Assembly: GCA_023418475.1 (NCBI GenBank)
Contig: JAEZZO010000045.1
Span: forward strand, 1 to 61,919
Source of the DNA: Bacillota bacterium
GTDB lineage: Bacteria; Bacillota; Clostridia; Lachnospirales; Lachnospiraceae
Length of the DNA stretch: 61,919 bases
Direction of reading: 5' to 3'
This document shows, piece by piece, positions 45,889 to 54,789 of this stretch. Both the position numbers and the translations under genes were made by a program. Within the stretch, counting starts at the first letter, position 1. Each line of letters starts with the position of its first letter. Under the pieces are notes generated by a model, which was given only the letters and a program-made list of their open reading frames with translations, searched no databases and was not told the DNA's origin.

Positions 45889-46251
45889 TTATTCCTCATT
45901 ATCCTCTTCGGCATCCTCTAAATCTTCATCGAACATCTCTTCATATTCCGCAGAATCTAAGAGCTCTTCGAAAGCATCAGCAACAGCTTCAAATTCATCA
46001 TCATCATCGATATTTAACAGCTGAGGCTCCCCGTCATCATCCTGCAGATAGCGATACAAGAAAACATTATCGTCTTCTTCTTCACCCTCTTCCGGCTGAA
46101 GAGCAATATATTCCTTATTATCTACGGTGAAAATATCCAAAACAATGCAATCTAACTCGGTTCCGTCATCTAATGATAATGTAATGGAATCGTGTTCATA
46201 CTCATGATCATGTCCACAGCCGCAGCTGCTATCGTGATTGTGTTCGCTCAT
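45889..46251 (-). CDS. DUF1292 (YrzB-like) acidic protein with His/Cys-rich N terminus
   Basis: The 120-residue cytoplasmic protein has the DUF1292 core at about 22-95 (ITLSLDDGTELDCIVLDIF, YIALQP, FLYRYLQDDDGEPQLLNID). It is extremely acidic, with an Asp/Glu tail. Its N terminus, HNHDSSCGCGHDHEYEHD, looks like a metal-binding extension. Members are widespread in Firmicutes near yrrK/yqgF and have no settled function. Here it lies apart from those genes. Confidence 0.85.
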   Translation of the reverse strand: MSEHNHDSSCGCGHDHEYEHDSITLSLDDGTELDCIVLDIFTVDNKEYIALQPEEGEEEDDNVFLYRYLQDDDGEPQLLNIDDDDEFEAVADAFEELLDSAEYEEMFDEDLEDAEEDNEE

Positions 46252-46605
46252 AATACTACCTCACTTTTTTAATTAATAACAAGTAAATCTGGTCGATTTC
46301 AGAATTGAAATCAACATACAAACTTATCTTGGATACCCCAAAATCATAAAGAGGAATATAAGTAGAATGTACCAGATTGAGGAAAAAAATGCAATATGAA
46401 AAGATAAATTAATTATTAAATTCATTCTGGGCAAAACTGTATTTACATGCTTGGCAGCCGCGAACATACGTGCTATACTAGATTTATTGATGCCAGAAAA
46501 GAACGAAGTGTAAATTATGGCAGGTTTTTCTGTCTTGATTTATTAGGCATCTCAGTTGGCACGGATACAGCTTTTTAGAATAGGTGCCAAAATATAGGTG
46601 TAGAA
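46252..46605 (+). promoter_or_regulatory. Divergent intergenic region with the helicase promoter
   Basis: TTGGCA at 46451-46456 and TATACT at 46474-46479, 17 bases apart, form a good promoter for the helicase gene. The leader of about 120 bases has a hairpin, TTGGCAC (46556-46562) with GTGCCAA (46584-46590), ending just before the AGGTG ribosome site. Nothing else is supported. Confidence 0.55.
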
Positions 46606-49026
46606 ATGGAAGCAACCATGCAGGAGAATAGGAAGGAAATTAAAATATCGGTCCGCAATCTTGTAGAGTTTATAATGTGCTCGGGGGACCTTGATAATAC
46701 AAAAACAAGAAATGAGGCGGACGCTATGCAGGCCGGAAGCCGAATTCACCGTAAGCTTCAAAAACAGATGGGAGCGAATTATACGGCGGAGGTATCCCTA
46801 AGCATTACTATACCGGTTAAGAGGGACGATATAGACTTTGATCTTACCATTGAGGGCAGGGCCGATGGAATTATTACGAATCAAATCATACGGGATGAAT
46901 TCGCTGTTCTGGATTTTAAAGAGGAAGAGAATCCGCCGGAAATTATTATAGATGAGATAAAGGGAGTCTATATGGAATTATCCCATATGACGGCTCCGGT
47001 AGGTGTGCACAGGGCGCAGGCTATGTGTTACGCCTATATTTATGCGTCAAAGTATGGACACGAAAGAATTGGTATACGAATGACATACTGTAATCTGGAG
47101 ACAGAGAATTTAAGATATTTTGAAGAAAATTTCAGTTATGAAGAGTTAAGCAGCTGGTTTTGGCAGCTTATTCAAGAATATGCCAAATGGGCTGCCTGGC
47201 AGATAAAATGGATGGAAAAACGTAATCTTGCTATCAAAGCTCTGGAATTTCCATTTCCTTACCGTGAGGGACAGAAGGAACTGGTCACCGGGGTTTATAA
47301 GACAATACTGAGAAAGAAAAAACTTTTCCTGGAGGCGCCCACCGGCGTGGGAAAAACGATTTCAACCATATTTCCTTCCGTTAAGGCACTAGGAGAGAGC
47401 ATATGTGAAAAAATATTCTATCTTACGGCTAAGACTATAACAAGGACTGTGGCAGAGGATACCTTCCGGCTTCTCGGAACCTGTGGACTACAGTTAAAAA
47501 CAGTAACCATCACGGCAAAGGAAAAGGTCTGTTTCTTAGATAAACCAGATTGTAATCCAGGTTCGTGTCCGCGTGCAAGGGGACATTTTGACCGTGTTAA
47601 CGATGCAGTCTATGACCTGTTAATTAGTGAAAATGATATTTCCAGAGATCATATCATGGCTTATGCCGAGAAATACTGTGTATGCCCTTTTGAAATGGGA
47701 TTGGATGCAACTCTTTGGGCAGATGCTGTTATTTGCGATTATAATTATATCTTTGATCCAAATGTTTTTCTACGAAGATTTTTTATGAATGATAAACAAA
47801 GTGATTATGTGTTTCTGATTGATGAAGCACACAATCTGGTAGATCGGGCAAGAGAAATGTACAGTGCAGTTCTTTATAAGGACGATTTTCTTATGATAAA
47901 GCGCCTGATTAAGGATAAAGGCAACAAACTTTCTAAGCTGATTGAAGGCTGTAATAATGATTTATTAAAGTTGAAGCGTGATTGCGATGAGTTTGAGGTG
48001 ATTGATAATGCGGACGGATTTGTGATGCATTTGATCAGCTTGATGGCAGAATATGAGATATTTCTTAAGGAGGGTTTTATCCCGGAAGGAAAAGAGGAAT
48101 TCCTGAAGCTATATCTTGATATCCGGCATTTTCTTAGTATGTATGACCTAAGAGATGATAATTATACCATTTATACAGATTATGAAGAGGATAAGTTCCG
48201 GATAAAACTTCAGTGCATGGACCCTTCCAGGAATCTGCAGAACTGTATGGAAAAGGGAAGAAGTGCGGTTTTATTCTCTGCTACGTTACTGCCTATTAAT
48301 TATTATATGGAGCAGCTTGGCGGAGCAAAAGATGATTATGCTGTATATGCGCCTTCCTCATTTTTACCGGAGAACCGTTTGATTATGATAGGAAATGATG
48401 TAAGTACGAAGTATTCCCGCAGGAACGAGAAGGAATATCGTAAAATCCTAAACTATATCAAAGATTTTACAGGAGCTAAAACCGGTAATTATATGGTCTT
48501 TTTCCCCTCCTATCAGCTACTACAGGAAATTGAAGCACTTGCAGAAGGTGAACTTGAAGGAGTGGTAGCACAGAGCAGCAGCATGACAGAAGCAGAGAAG
48601 GAGCTTTTTCTGGAGGAATTTGTTGAGAATCCGGTGAACAGCAGAATAGGCTTCTGTGTTATGGGAGGAATTTTCAGCGAAGGAATCGATTTGAAGAACA
48701 ACCGTCTGATCGGAGCGGTCATTGTAGGGACAGGACTGCCGATGGTTTGTAATGAGAGAGAGTTGTTCCGCGGATATTTTGATGAACGAAAGAATGCCGG
48801 CTTTGATTATGCTTATTTATTTTCTGGTATGAATAAGGTACTGCAGTCAGCCGGGAGAGTAATCAGAACCAAAGAGGACCGCGGTTCTATTCTTCTATTG
48901 GATGAACGTTTTACACAAAAGCAATACTATAATTTGTTCCCGAGGGAATGGTTTCCGAATACAGTGGTTGATTTAGGCTCTATGAAAAAATTAATCGATG
49001 AATTTTGGGAAGAAGCTAGTACCTAA
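46606..49026 (+). CDS. XPD/DinG-type (Rad3-related) DNA helicase with nuclease-like N-terminal domain
   Basis: The 806-residue superfamily-2 helicase has an N-terminal region (1-215) with a PD-(D/E)xK, Cas4-like pattern (EGRADGI, VLDFK, RAQAMCYAY). Then come Walker A APTGVGKT (about 243-250), an iron-sulfur cluster Cys set (309, 316, 321, then 358/360), DEAH at about 406 (LIDEAHN), motif V GIFSEGIDL and motif VI QSAGRVIRT. It would unwind 5'-tailed or damaged DNA. It overlaps the convergent VanZ-like gene by 11 bases. Confidence 0.88.
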   Translation: MEATMQENRKEIKISVRNLVEFIMCSGDLDNTKTRNEADAMQAGSRIHRKLQKQMGANYTAEVSLSITIPVKRDDIDFDLTIEGRADGIITNQIIRDEFAVLDFKEEENPPEIIIDEIKGVYMELSHMTAPVGVHRAQAMCYAYIYASKYGHERIGIRMTYCNLETENLRYFEENFSYEELSSWFWQLIQEYAKWAAWQIKWMEKRNLAIKALEFPFPYREGQKELVTGVYKTILRKKKLFLEAPTGVGKTISTIFPSVKALGESICEKIFYLTAKTITRTVAEDTFRLLGTCGLQLKTVTITAKEKVCFLDKPDCNPGSCPRARGHFDRVNDAVYDLLISENDISRDHIMAYAEKYCVCPFEMGLDATLWADAVICDYNYIFDPNVFLRRFFMNDKQSDYVFLIDEAHNLVDRAREMYSAVLYKDDFLMIKRLIKDKGNKLSKLIEGCNNDLLKLKRDCDEFEVIDNADGFVMHLISLMAEYEIFLKEGFIPEGKEEFLKLYLDIRHFLSMYDLRDDNYTIYTDYEEDKFRIKLQCMDPSRNLQNCMEKGRSAVLFSATLLPINYYMEQLGGAKDDYAVYAPSSFLPENRLIMIGNDVSTKYSRRNEKEYRKILNYIKDFTGAKTGNYMVFFPSYQLLQEIEALAEGELEGVVAQSSSMTEAEKELFLEEFVENPVNSRIGFCVMGGIFSEGIDLKNNRLIGAVIVGTGLPMVCNERELFRGYFDERKNAGFDYAYLFSGMNKVLQSAGRVIRTKEDRGSILLLDERFTQKQYYNLFPREWFPNTVVDLGSMKKLIDEFWEEAST

Positions 49027-49897
49027 AATAACCACCCGAGTAATGGCTGCTTTTATCGCCTGAGAGAAAATCTCTTCCGGAAAAGGTGTAATAAATTGTA
49101 TTGACCACAAAAAAGAAGAGATTACCGATCAGTCCGCCGATAAAACCATATAAAAGATCATCAATATCACAGCGTTCGTTGATCAGGAAGAACTGTAATG
49201 TTTCCACTAAAAATGGAAGCAAAAGCAGGAAAGCACACTTAACCAGACGATTTTTACTGTTTAAAACAAGGGAGATATAAAATCCATAGGGTACATAAAG
49301 CAGAACACGGCTTGCCAGATAGATAAGAATATCGTAAAGCGGTATTACCCTATAGAGAAAATCCTCAATCTGCTCGGTAATTACATTAAACGGGATAAAA
49401 TTGGAAGCAGCTGAAATAGATTTATAAGCCCAAGGGAAGGCAGTTACGGAGAAATTGCCGTATAGAATTAAGGTTAGATAGCTAATTAAAAATATAAAAC
49501 TGCTATTCCGATAAAAATTTATAAAATCTTCAGTAATAGATCCGTAGCCGGTCATATTGCGGATAAAACAATGAAGCATCGGTATCAGCCAGTTAATAAG
49601 TGCTATCCCCAGCATAGTATTTGAATAAGGGAAAAAGACAGTGGGATTTCCCCAGTAGGTAAGAATGACTACCAAAAGACTGATAAATAAGGTTAGAACA
49701 CAATAGTGAAAGCAGACTGTGTATGTGAGAGTCTGTTCTATAAGAAGGTGGCAGCACAAGGCGGATATGAAACAGGAAATCCCCCAAATAATAATAGCGG
49801 TATCAATGTAATAATAAGAGATAAACTGAACCAGAATGGTTAATATACTTAGAGCCGTTACGGAGGAGGAGGTCTGTATATTCGTCCGTCTTTGCAT
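49016..49897 (-). CDS. VanZ-like membrane protein
   Basis: The 293-residue protein has about eight TMs. The C-terminal part carries the VanZ signature: NVLLYVPYGFYISL-type VLLYVPYGF, LPFLVETLQFFL, RCDIDDLLYGFIGGLIGN. VanZ relatives affect teicoplanin or lipopeptide sensitivity or act as generic membrane proteins. The frame is open to 49948, but AGGTG lies five bases before the ATG at 49897, which also avoids overlap with the upstream lipid-kinase gene. Confidence 0.8.
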   Translation of the reverse strand: MQRRTNIQTSSSVTALSILTILVQFISYYYIDTAIIIWGISCFISALCCHLLIEQTLTYTVCFHYCVLTLFISLLVVILTYWGNPTVFFPYSNTMLGIALINWLIPMLHCFIRNMTGYGSITEDFINFYRNSSFIFLISYLTLILYGNFSVTAFPWAYKSISAASNFIPFNVITEQIEDFLYRVIPLYDILIYLASRVLLYVPYGFYISLVLNSKNRLVKCAFLLLLPFLVETLQFFLINERCDIDDLLYGFIGGLIGNLFFFVVNTIYYTFSGRDFLSGDKSSHYSGGYFRY

Positions 49898-49914
49898 GAA
49901 AACACCTGCTTTCC

Positions 49915-50841
49915 TTATAATATCATTCGAATTTGTCCTTGGATACACCTTACCTTAATATGGGAGCATATGGACGGAATTTCACCTTCTGTATGAACAG
50001 AGGTATCTTTATCAGTAATAATTTCAATATTTTTGCAGTCAAATGCCTTAACTCCTTTGAAATGGATATGGGATCCGTTGATTATAGTAGGAAGTAATAA
50101 TAAAGCCCTTGCCCTGCTTAATCCATGAACCAGGCAAACACTTAATTTCCCATCACATGGAGAAGCATTCGGAGCCATTAAAAGTCCTCCGCCTTCATAT
50201 TTATGTATCATACTGGACACCAAAAGCACTTTCTTATAGGTGTCTTTTTTTATGCCATCAACAAGTACTGTTGCACTTAGCGGCTTGACCGTAATCAGCT
50301 GCTTAAATGCAATAGCAAAATAAACGAATTTACCGGCACCAATTTTATTTAGCATTTTCTTTAAAGGAGAACACTGTACCTCATTACATACATTGGCATC
50401 ATATCCGATACCGCTGTTACAGGCAAATTTCCTGGGAAGGGTGATACCGTCAAAAAAAGTAATTTCTCCGATATCGAGATATTTAAACTTGGTTGGTTTT
50501 AGAATACGGGAAAGTGCTGCAATAGGATCCTTCGGTATGCCATTGGCTCTGGCAAAGTCATTGCTCGAACCGGAAGGAATATAACCTAGCAGAACTTCCT
50601 TAAAATCAGGAATACCATTCACAACCTCGTTGAAGGTGCCATCACCGCCTAAGACGACAATATTTTTAATCCCGGGAGTATCATTGCATATCTGGCCGGC
50701 AAGTACTGCTGCATGTCCCATATGTTTTGTGAAAACAGCCGTGTAGGTGACTTTCAATCTATCCAATTCTTCTTTCACAGTCCACCAATATTTTATACCC
50801 TTTCCCGAACTCGATTTCGGATTGATAATAAAATGATACAT
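49915..50841 (-). CDS. YegS/DagK-type diacylglycerol (lipid) kinase
   Basis: The 308-residue cytoplasmic kinase phosphorylates diacylglycerol or a related lipid. It has the DAGK catalytic signature at the N terminus: FIINPKSSSGKG, VVLGGDGTFNEVVNG and GYIPSGSSNDFA. The C-terminal beta-sandwich ends in EGEIP and a short basic tail. The VanZ-like gene follows after 17 bases, so the two form a small membrane-lipid operon. Confidence 0.92.
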   Translation of the reverse strand: MYHFIINPKSSSGKGIKYWWTVKEELDRLKVTYTAVFTKHMGHAAVLAGQICNDTPGIKNIVVLGGDGTFNEVVNGIPDFKEVLLGYIPSGSSNDFARANGIPKDPIAALSRILKPTKFKYLDIGEITFFDGITLPRKFACNSGIGYDANVCNEVQCSPLKKMLNKIGAGKFVYFAIAFKQLITVKPLSATVLVDGIKKDTYKKVLLVSSMIHKYEGGGLLMAPNASPCDGKLSVCLVHGLSRARALLLLPTIINGSHIHFKGVKAFDCKNIEIITDKDTSVHTEGEIPSICSHIKVRCIQGQIRMIL

Positions 50842-51299
50842 GCTAAATTCTCCCTTTTATCAGTAGTATAGATACCATATTTAGTTAAATTTTATATTAA
50901 ATTACCGGCAATGTCAATGATTTGCAGGGTATTAATTTTACATACAGGCACTGAAAAGTTCGTACTTCATAATATATATTGAACAGCAAAATCAGAGTAT
51001 GCTGCTCGTTTATTATTTATGACAATTGAATATCATAATTTGAAATTGCCTGTAAATTACCAGGTTTATATAACTATATGACAGGCACGTATTTTCTTGT
51101 TTTGCCCTATTCAATTGACACATGAGTTCCTGAAAATAAGTTCAATAAGCTTTATTGTTTCATACATGCTGTTCAATATGGCAGGATTGCGGCTTGTAAA
51201 AATCATTAAAATCAGTCTGTTTCAGAGTGATAAAAAGATTGTATTGTTTGGCTTATTTTTGGTAATGAAATCAGGAAATGTTTTGAAAGGAGAGTTAGT
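50842..51299 (+). promoter_or_regulatory. Region upstream of cotJ with possible sporulation promoter
   Basis: No supported gene. CATACATG at 51161-51168 resembles a sigma-E -10 element (CATACAnT), with AATAAG-type sequence about 14 bases upstream; the match is only fair. A hairpin, TGCCTGT (51047-51053) with ACAGGCA (51081-51087), followed by T-rich sequence, may end transcription entering from the left. Confidence 0.35.
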
Positions 51300-51602
51300 A
51301 TGGACAGACGGATGTATCGTAATATGGATAATAATTGTTGTGAAAAAAATATTCCACCACGCAGGCAGGGCTGCGATGATATGAGCAGAGGTCGTATGCG
51401 TGATGATATGTGTGGAAAAAGACAGGAAGATATTTGTGAAAAAGAAAAATACAACGGAGATTTCGACAGATTTCCATTGGCAATGTGTTATGTGCCTTGG
51501 CAATGCTTCAGAAATCTCTATGAGAATGAATTCGAAGCTCTTGCAGCTGGTACGTTATTCAAGGAATTGGATCTAAGATGGTATGGAAGGGGCTGTAAAT
51601 AA
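51300..51602 (+). CDS. cotJA: Spore coat protein CotJA
   Basis: The 100-residue protein has a Cys/Met/Arg-rich N terminus, longer than usual, then the CotJA core: LAMCYVPWQCFRNLYENEFEALAAGTLF in shortened form MCYVPWQ and ALAAGTLF. It is an outer spore-coat component packaged with CotJB and CotJC under mother-cell control (known for B. subtilis). AAAGGAG precedes the ATG. Its stop TAA overlaps the cotJB ATG by one base. Confidence 0.93.
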   Translation: MDRRMYRNMDNNCCEKNIPPRRQGCDDMSRGRMRDDMCGKRQEDICEKEKYNGDFDRFPLAMCYVPWQCFRNLYENEFEALAAGTLFKELDLRWYGRGCK

Positions 51603-51859
51603 TGGATGGTAATAACAGAGAAAAATTATTCGCTTGTATAGAAGCGACAAGCTTTGTCTGTGATGAACTCAGATTATTTCTGGATACACATCCCGATGAC
51701 AGGGCAGCCCTGGATTACTGGGAAAGAGTATCCGGCGTAAGAAATGAAGCCGTCATGGAATATACAAAATGTTTTGGACCAATTGAATCGTATCGTGTAG
51801 TGAATGACAACACGTGGGCATGGGTGGAAGAACCGTGGCCTTGGGAAGGAAGGTGCTAG
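51602..51859 (+). CDS. cotJB: Spore coat protein CotJB
   Basis: The 85-residue protein shows the CotJB pattern: an early helix EATSFVCDELRLFLDTHPDD, shown here as ELRLFLDTHPDD, then ALDYW and the Trp-rich end NTWAWVEEPWPWEG. It is translationally coupled to cotJA and followed after three bases by cotJC. Complete. Confidence 0.93.
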   Translation: MDGNNREKLFACIEATSFVCDELRLFLDTHPDDRAALDYWERVSGVRNEAVMEYTKCFGPIESYRVVNDNTWAWVEEPWPWEGRC

Positions 51860-51862
51860 TTT

Positions 51863-51976
51863 ATGTGGAGCTATGAAAGAAGATTACAACACCCGGTAAA
51901 TATTGAAGAATGCAATCCGAAATTAGCGCAGGTTATTATGAGCCAATACGGCGGTCCTTATTGCATTTGGGTATAA
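51863..51976 (+). pseudogene. cotJC: cotJC (spore-coat Mn-catalase) 5' fragment cut by element insertion
   Basis: An ATG three bases after cotJB opens 37 codons. Residues 1-32 match the CotJC start (MWSYERRL, QHPV, NPKLAQVIMSQYGGP), but the protein then changes to YCIWV and stops. A full CotJC is about 190 residues. The change falls at GGCGGTCCT (near 51950), and everything to its right is mobile DNA with a serine recombinase at the edge. The gene may be permanently dead, or rejoined when the element excises during sporulation, as for sigK/skin. Confidence 0.88.
51945..51962. other. Left attachment junction (attL) of the mobile element
   Basis: Protein homology to CotJC ends at the codons for YGGP, inside ATACGGCGGTCCT. 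Large serine recombinases exchange at a 2-bp core inside short sites, so the crossover should be in or next to this stretch. The matching right junction is not in the window. Confidence 0.6.
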
Positions 51977-52102
51977 TATTTTGAACGGTTTACGAAGTGG
52001 GCATGTCAGCGCCTGAGGCCAGCGGGATTTACTAATATCATAGTACTTCCGAGAAGCCGGAATGTCAATATCCCGGCTGAGCTGTCGGAAGGGGGATCTT
52101 GA

Positions 52103-53539
52103 TCAAAGATAATATAAATACATATCTATATTCTCATTTTTCTTATCATATACAATTTTCTTAACGATGGATTTCATTGCAGTACTCTTCGTATCCTTAT
52201 CGGCATCGGAATTCAGAATGGTATATACCGACATCATTCTGTCCAGCATGACATTCTTGATTGCCTTGGTCTTTCTTACAGGCTTGACACTTTGCATCCG
52301 GTTCTCCAGATCCAGTCTCTCCGCTTCCAGTCGTTCCTTGTTTGCCTTGTATTCTGCCAGGCTGTCAATACCGTTAATATAAGCGTCCTTAATTCTCTTT
52401 TCCTTCTGCTCCAGCTTCTTTAAGTTCGACTTCAGGATATCATTGTTAGAGGTCTGCTCCGGAATAACAATCTCATAATCAAAGTTACGGCTTTCAATCA
52501 ACTCCCGTAGCAGATCAAGAACGGCTGCCTCAATCTTGGAGTGGCTTACATAATGGGATTCATTACAGGTTCCTTTGGCATAATGGCTGCACTGGAAACC
52601 TCCGGCCGATCCGCCAGATACCAGGACACTATTACAATTGCTGCAGAACAGGATGCTGCTGAGCCAGTGAGATTTCACTAAATCTGGTTTGGCATATCGT
52701 GGACGGTATTCACCAACCAGCTTTTCATTTGCCTGGTTCCAGATGGCTTCCGGAATGATCGGTTCATGGTCACCCTTTTTCACAATCATATCTGTATCTA
52801 TATTCTTTTGTTCCCGGAGATCCAGCTTCAGATTTGGGTTCCAGCGTACCCAACCTTTGTATACCGGGTTCTGTATAATATAGCGGACAGTACGGTTCTC
52901 GAATTTATTCCCTCTGGTGGTGTTGAAGCTTAAGTCATTCAGTCGCCGTGCAATTGAATGGAAGCCCATGGACTGGTTTAGGTACATATCGAATATACTT
53001 CGGATCACAGCTGCATTCTCTTCATTGATGATCAACTTGCCGTCTTTCATATCATAGCCGAAGGGAGCAACAGTCTGGTATTCACCACGCAGGGCCTTCT
53101 CGGTCATACCTCTCCGAACCTCTTCAGACAGCCGGATCGAATAGTATTCATCCATCCATTCAATAATACGCTCGATTAAGGTACCGAAGGGACCGTCTAT
53201 GATCGGCTCCGATACGCTGATCACATCCACGTTGTTACGCTTCAGCAGGGACTTATATACGATGCTTTCCTCCTGGTTCCTGGCAAACCGGGAGTACTTC
53301 CAGACAAGGATTACATCGAAGGGATGATCCTTGGACTTGGCCAAGCCGATCATATGCTGGAACTGGGGACGCTTGTCCGCTTTCTTGCCGGAGATACCAT
53401 CATCAATGAAGATGAATTCATTGGATACAAGCATGTCATGCTTGGCGGCATATTCGGAGAGAAGCCGCTTCTGGGCATCAGGGGAGTATTCAATTTGATC
53501 GTCAGTACTGACACGGATGTAGAGGGCGGCTGTTTGCAT
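52103..53539 (-). CDS. Large serine recombinase (integrase/excisionase) of the element
   Basis: The 478-residue recombinase has an N-terminal catalytic resolvase domain with Ser11 in YIRVSTDDQ, and ARG motifs in WKYSRFARN and GISGKKADKRPQF shown as DDGISGKK. A recombinase domain (about 165-265) with APFGYDMKDG follows, then a zinc ribbon (CSNCNSVL, CSHYAKGTC) and a coiled coil (about 365-420). It should integrate and excise the element at cotJC. It is transcribed toward the broken cotJC, from the element edge inward start. Similar in type to SpoIVCA, which excises skin. Confidence 0.93.
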   Translation of the reverse strand: MQTAALYIRVSTDDQIEYSPDAQKRLLSEYAAKHDMLVSNEFIFIDDGISGKKADKRPQFQHMIGLAKSKDHPFDVILVWKYSRFARNQEESIVYKSLLKRNNVDVISVSEPIIDGPFGTLIERIIEWMDEYYSIRLSEEVRRGMTEKALRGEYQTVAPFGYDMKDGKLIINEENAAVIRSIFDMYLNQSMGFHSIARRLNDLSFNTTRGNKFENRTVRYIIQNPVYKGWVRWNPNLKLDLREQKNIDTDMIVKKGDHEPIIPEAIWNQANEKLVGEYRPRYAKPDLVKSHWLSSILFCSNCNSVLVSGGSAGGFQCSHYAKGTCNESHYVSHSKIEAAVLDLLRELIESRNFDYEIVIPEQTSNNDILKSNLKKLEQKEKRIKDAYINGIDSLAEYKANKERLEAERLDLENRMQSVKPVRKTKAIKNVMLDRMMSVYTILNSDADKDTKSTAMKSIVKKIVYDKKNENIDMYLYYL

Positions 53540-53682
53540 GAGATATATCCTTTCATGAATATTATATAGTTATTTGTTATTCCAGCTAATACAAAGCTTG
53601 ACTCTATCCTTAGTGAATAAGAACTTCTGTAAAAGCAAAAGTAGCTATATGCAATGTAATAAGTAAAATACATACTTCCTGC

Positions 53683-54711
53683 TTAATTTGTAGTTAATTC
53701 TATAGAAAGCTTTTTTACTAAGAATATTTCCATTCTTTTCAGTATATCTTCAGGTAATCCAAAAACTTTAAATATGGTTTTATTATTAAAAATGAAATCT
53801 TCGTATTTATGATGGAAAACATAAAAATCCGTATAAAAATCCCTAAGCAGGGTTTCATCACTTAATAGTGTAAGGATTATAATAAAAATGGAATATATGT
53901 CATTTTGACCTAGTTTATGATTATATTCTTCTTCAGTTAACAAATTGCCTGCTAATTTAATTGTTTGCTCCTTGGGAAGTATCGGAAGATTAGACAGACT
54001 AATGATTTTACTTCCATGAGCAATGATATTCCGATAGCTTTTGGACAGGTCCAGAGACTTGATCAAGTATTCTTTGCGACGGTTTATATCTAAGGTTAGA
54101 TCTGGAATAAAAACTTCACAAATATATTTTTTATCCGAATCACAAAGTATCCGGTACCAACTTATCGCTAATCCAAAAGGGATAACGGTTGTTAAAATCC
54201 AAGCCGGTATATGATTTTTCTCAGTTATGTAATGCTTTATTATTTTTTTGTCTCTATTTTCATCAATACATTTCTTAAGTTTGTTAATGACATTTATTCT
54301 CATTCCAGTGGAGTTTCTATAATGTGATATATGTAAATAATCTTGTATATCATCTGGAAGATCAGAGCTTTTGTCGGTGAACACACCATACTGCTCTGAA
54401 ATTCTAAATGACAATTTTGACTTTAAGGATTTTTCGATGTATAAAATGTATTTGAAAAGTATATTATTCAAATCGGTATCGATAATATTTAAATAATATA
54501 GATCCTCAAATTTAGTACCAGAAACAAACACATCTGTTCCAGGTGTAGTCAAAAAAGTATTTTTGTATCCATTAACGATGGAATAGTATGAGAAATTACT
54601 AAAAGCCTGTGCTGCAAATTCCTTATTTACAACTATGATATTCCTGGCTTCAAGTATTTCAATCATTTCACTATAGGTTTTAAAAGGCTTATCATAAGTA
54701 CTTTCAGACAA
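53683..54711 (-). CDS. Abi_2 / AbiF-type abortive-infection protein (HEPN RNase)
   Basis: The 342-residue protein opens with the Abi_2 signature KPFKTYSEMIEILEARNIIV, then YYSIVNGYK, and carries a HEPN RNase motif RNIIAH (Rx4H, residues 227-232). Abi_2 members stop phage growth by harming the infected cell, and AbiF-like relatives are reported to be held in check by an adjacent small RNA. The start is TTG at 54711. Its AGAGAGG ribosome site lies in the 3' arm of a terminator hairpin, so expression should be tightly limited. It is more AT-rich than the core genes. Confidence 0.85.
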   Translation of the reverse strand: MSESTYDKPFKTYSEMIEILEARNIIVVNKEFAAQAFSNFSYYSIVNGYKNTFLTTPGTDVFVSGTKFEDLYYLNIIDTDLNNILFKYILYIEKSLKSKLSFRISEQYGVFTDKSSDLPDDIQDYLHISHYRNSTGMRINVINKLKKCIDENRDKKIIKHYITEKNHIPAWILTTVIPFGLAISWYRILCDSDKKYICEVFIPDLTLDINRRKEYLIKSLDLSKSYRNIIAHGSKIISLSNLPILPKEQTIKLAGNLLTEEEYNHKLGQNDIYSIFIIILTLLSDETLLRDFYTDFYVFHHKYEDFIFNNKTIFKVFGLPEDILKRMEIFLVKKLSIELTTN

Positions 54712-54784
54712 AGAAAAAACCTCTCTTTCACATTGTGATAAGAGAGGTTCTTGCTAGTCATCCATACAACGACCATTTAAATTA
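54712..54784 (-). ncRNA. Candidate AbiF-associated small RNA ending in an intrinsic terminator
   Basis: A strong promoter at 54790-54818 should start transcription near 54784. After about 34 bases with no reading frame the RNA ends in a hairpin: AACCTCTCT (plus strand 54718-54726) with AGAGAGGTT (54741-54749) and an inner TCAC / GTGA pair, followed on the minus strand by six T. The product would be about 70 nt, placed exactly where AbiF-type systems carry their RNA antitoxin. The same hairpin hides the ribosome site of the Abi gene. Confidence 0.6.
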
Positions 54785-54789
54785 AACCA

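Noticed and set aside
51097..51384. 95-codon plus-strand frame overlapping cotJA
   Set aside because: It overlaps the clear cotJA gene in another frame, has no ribosome site, and its hydrophobic look comes from AT-rich DNA.
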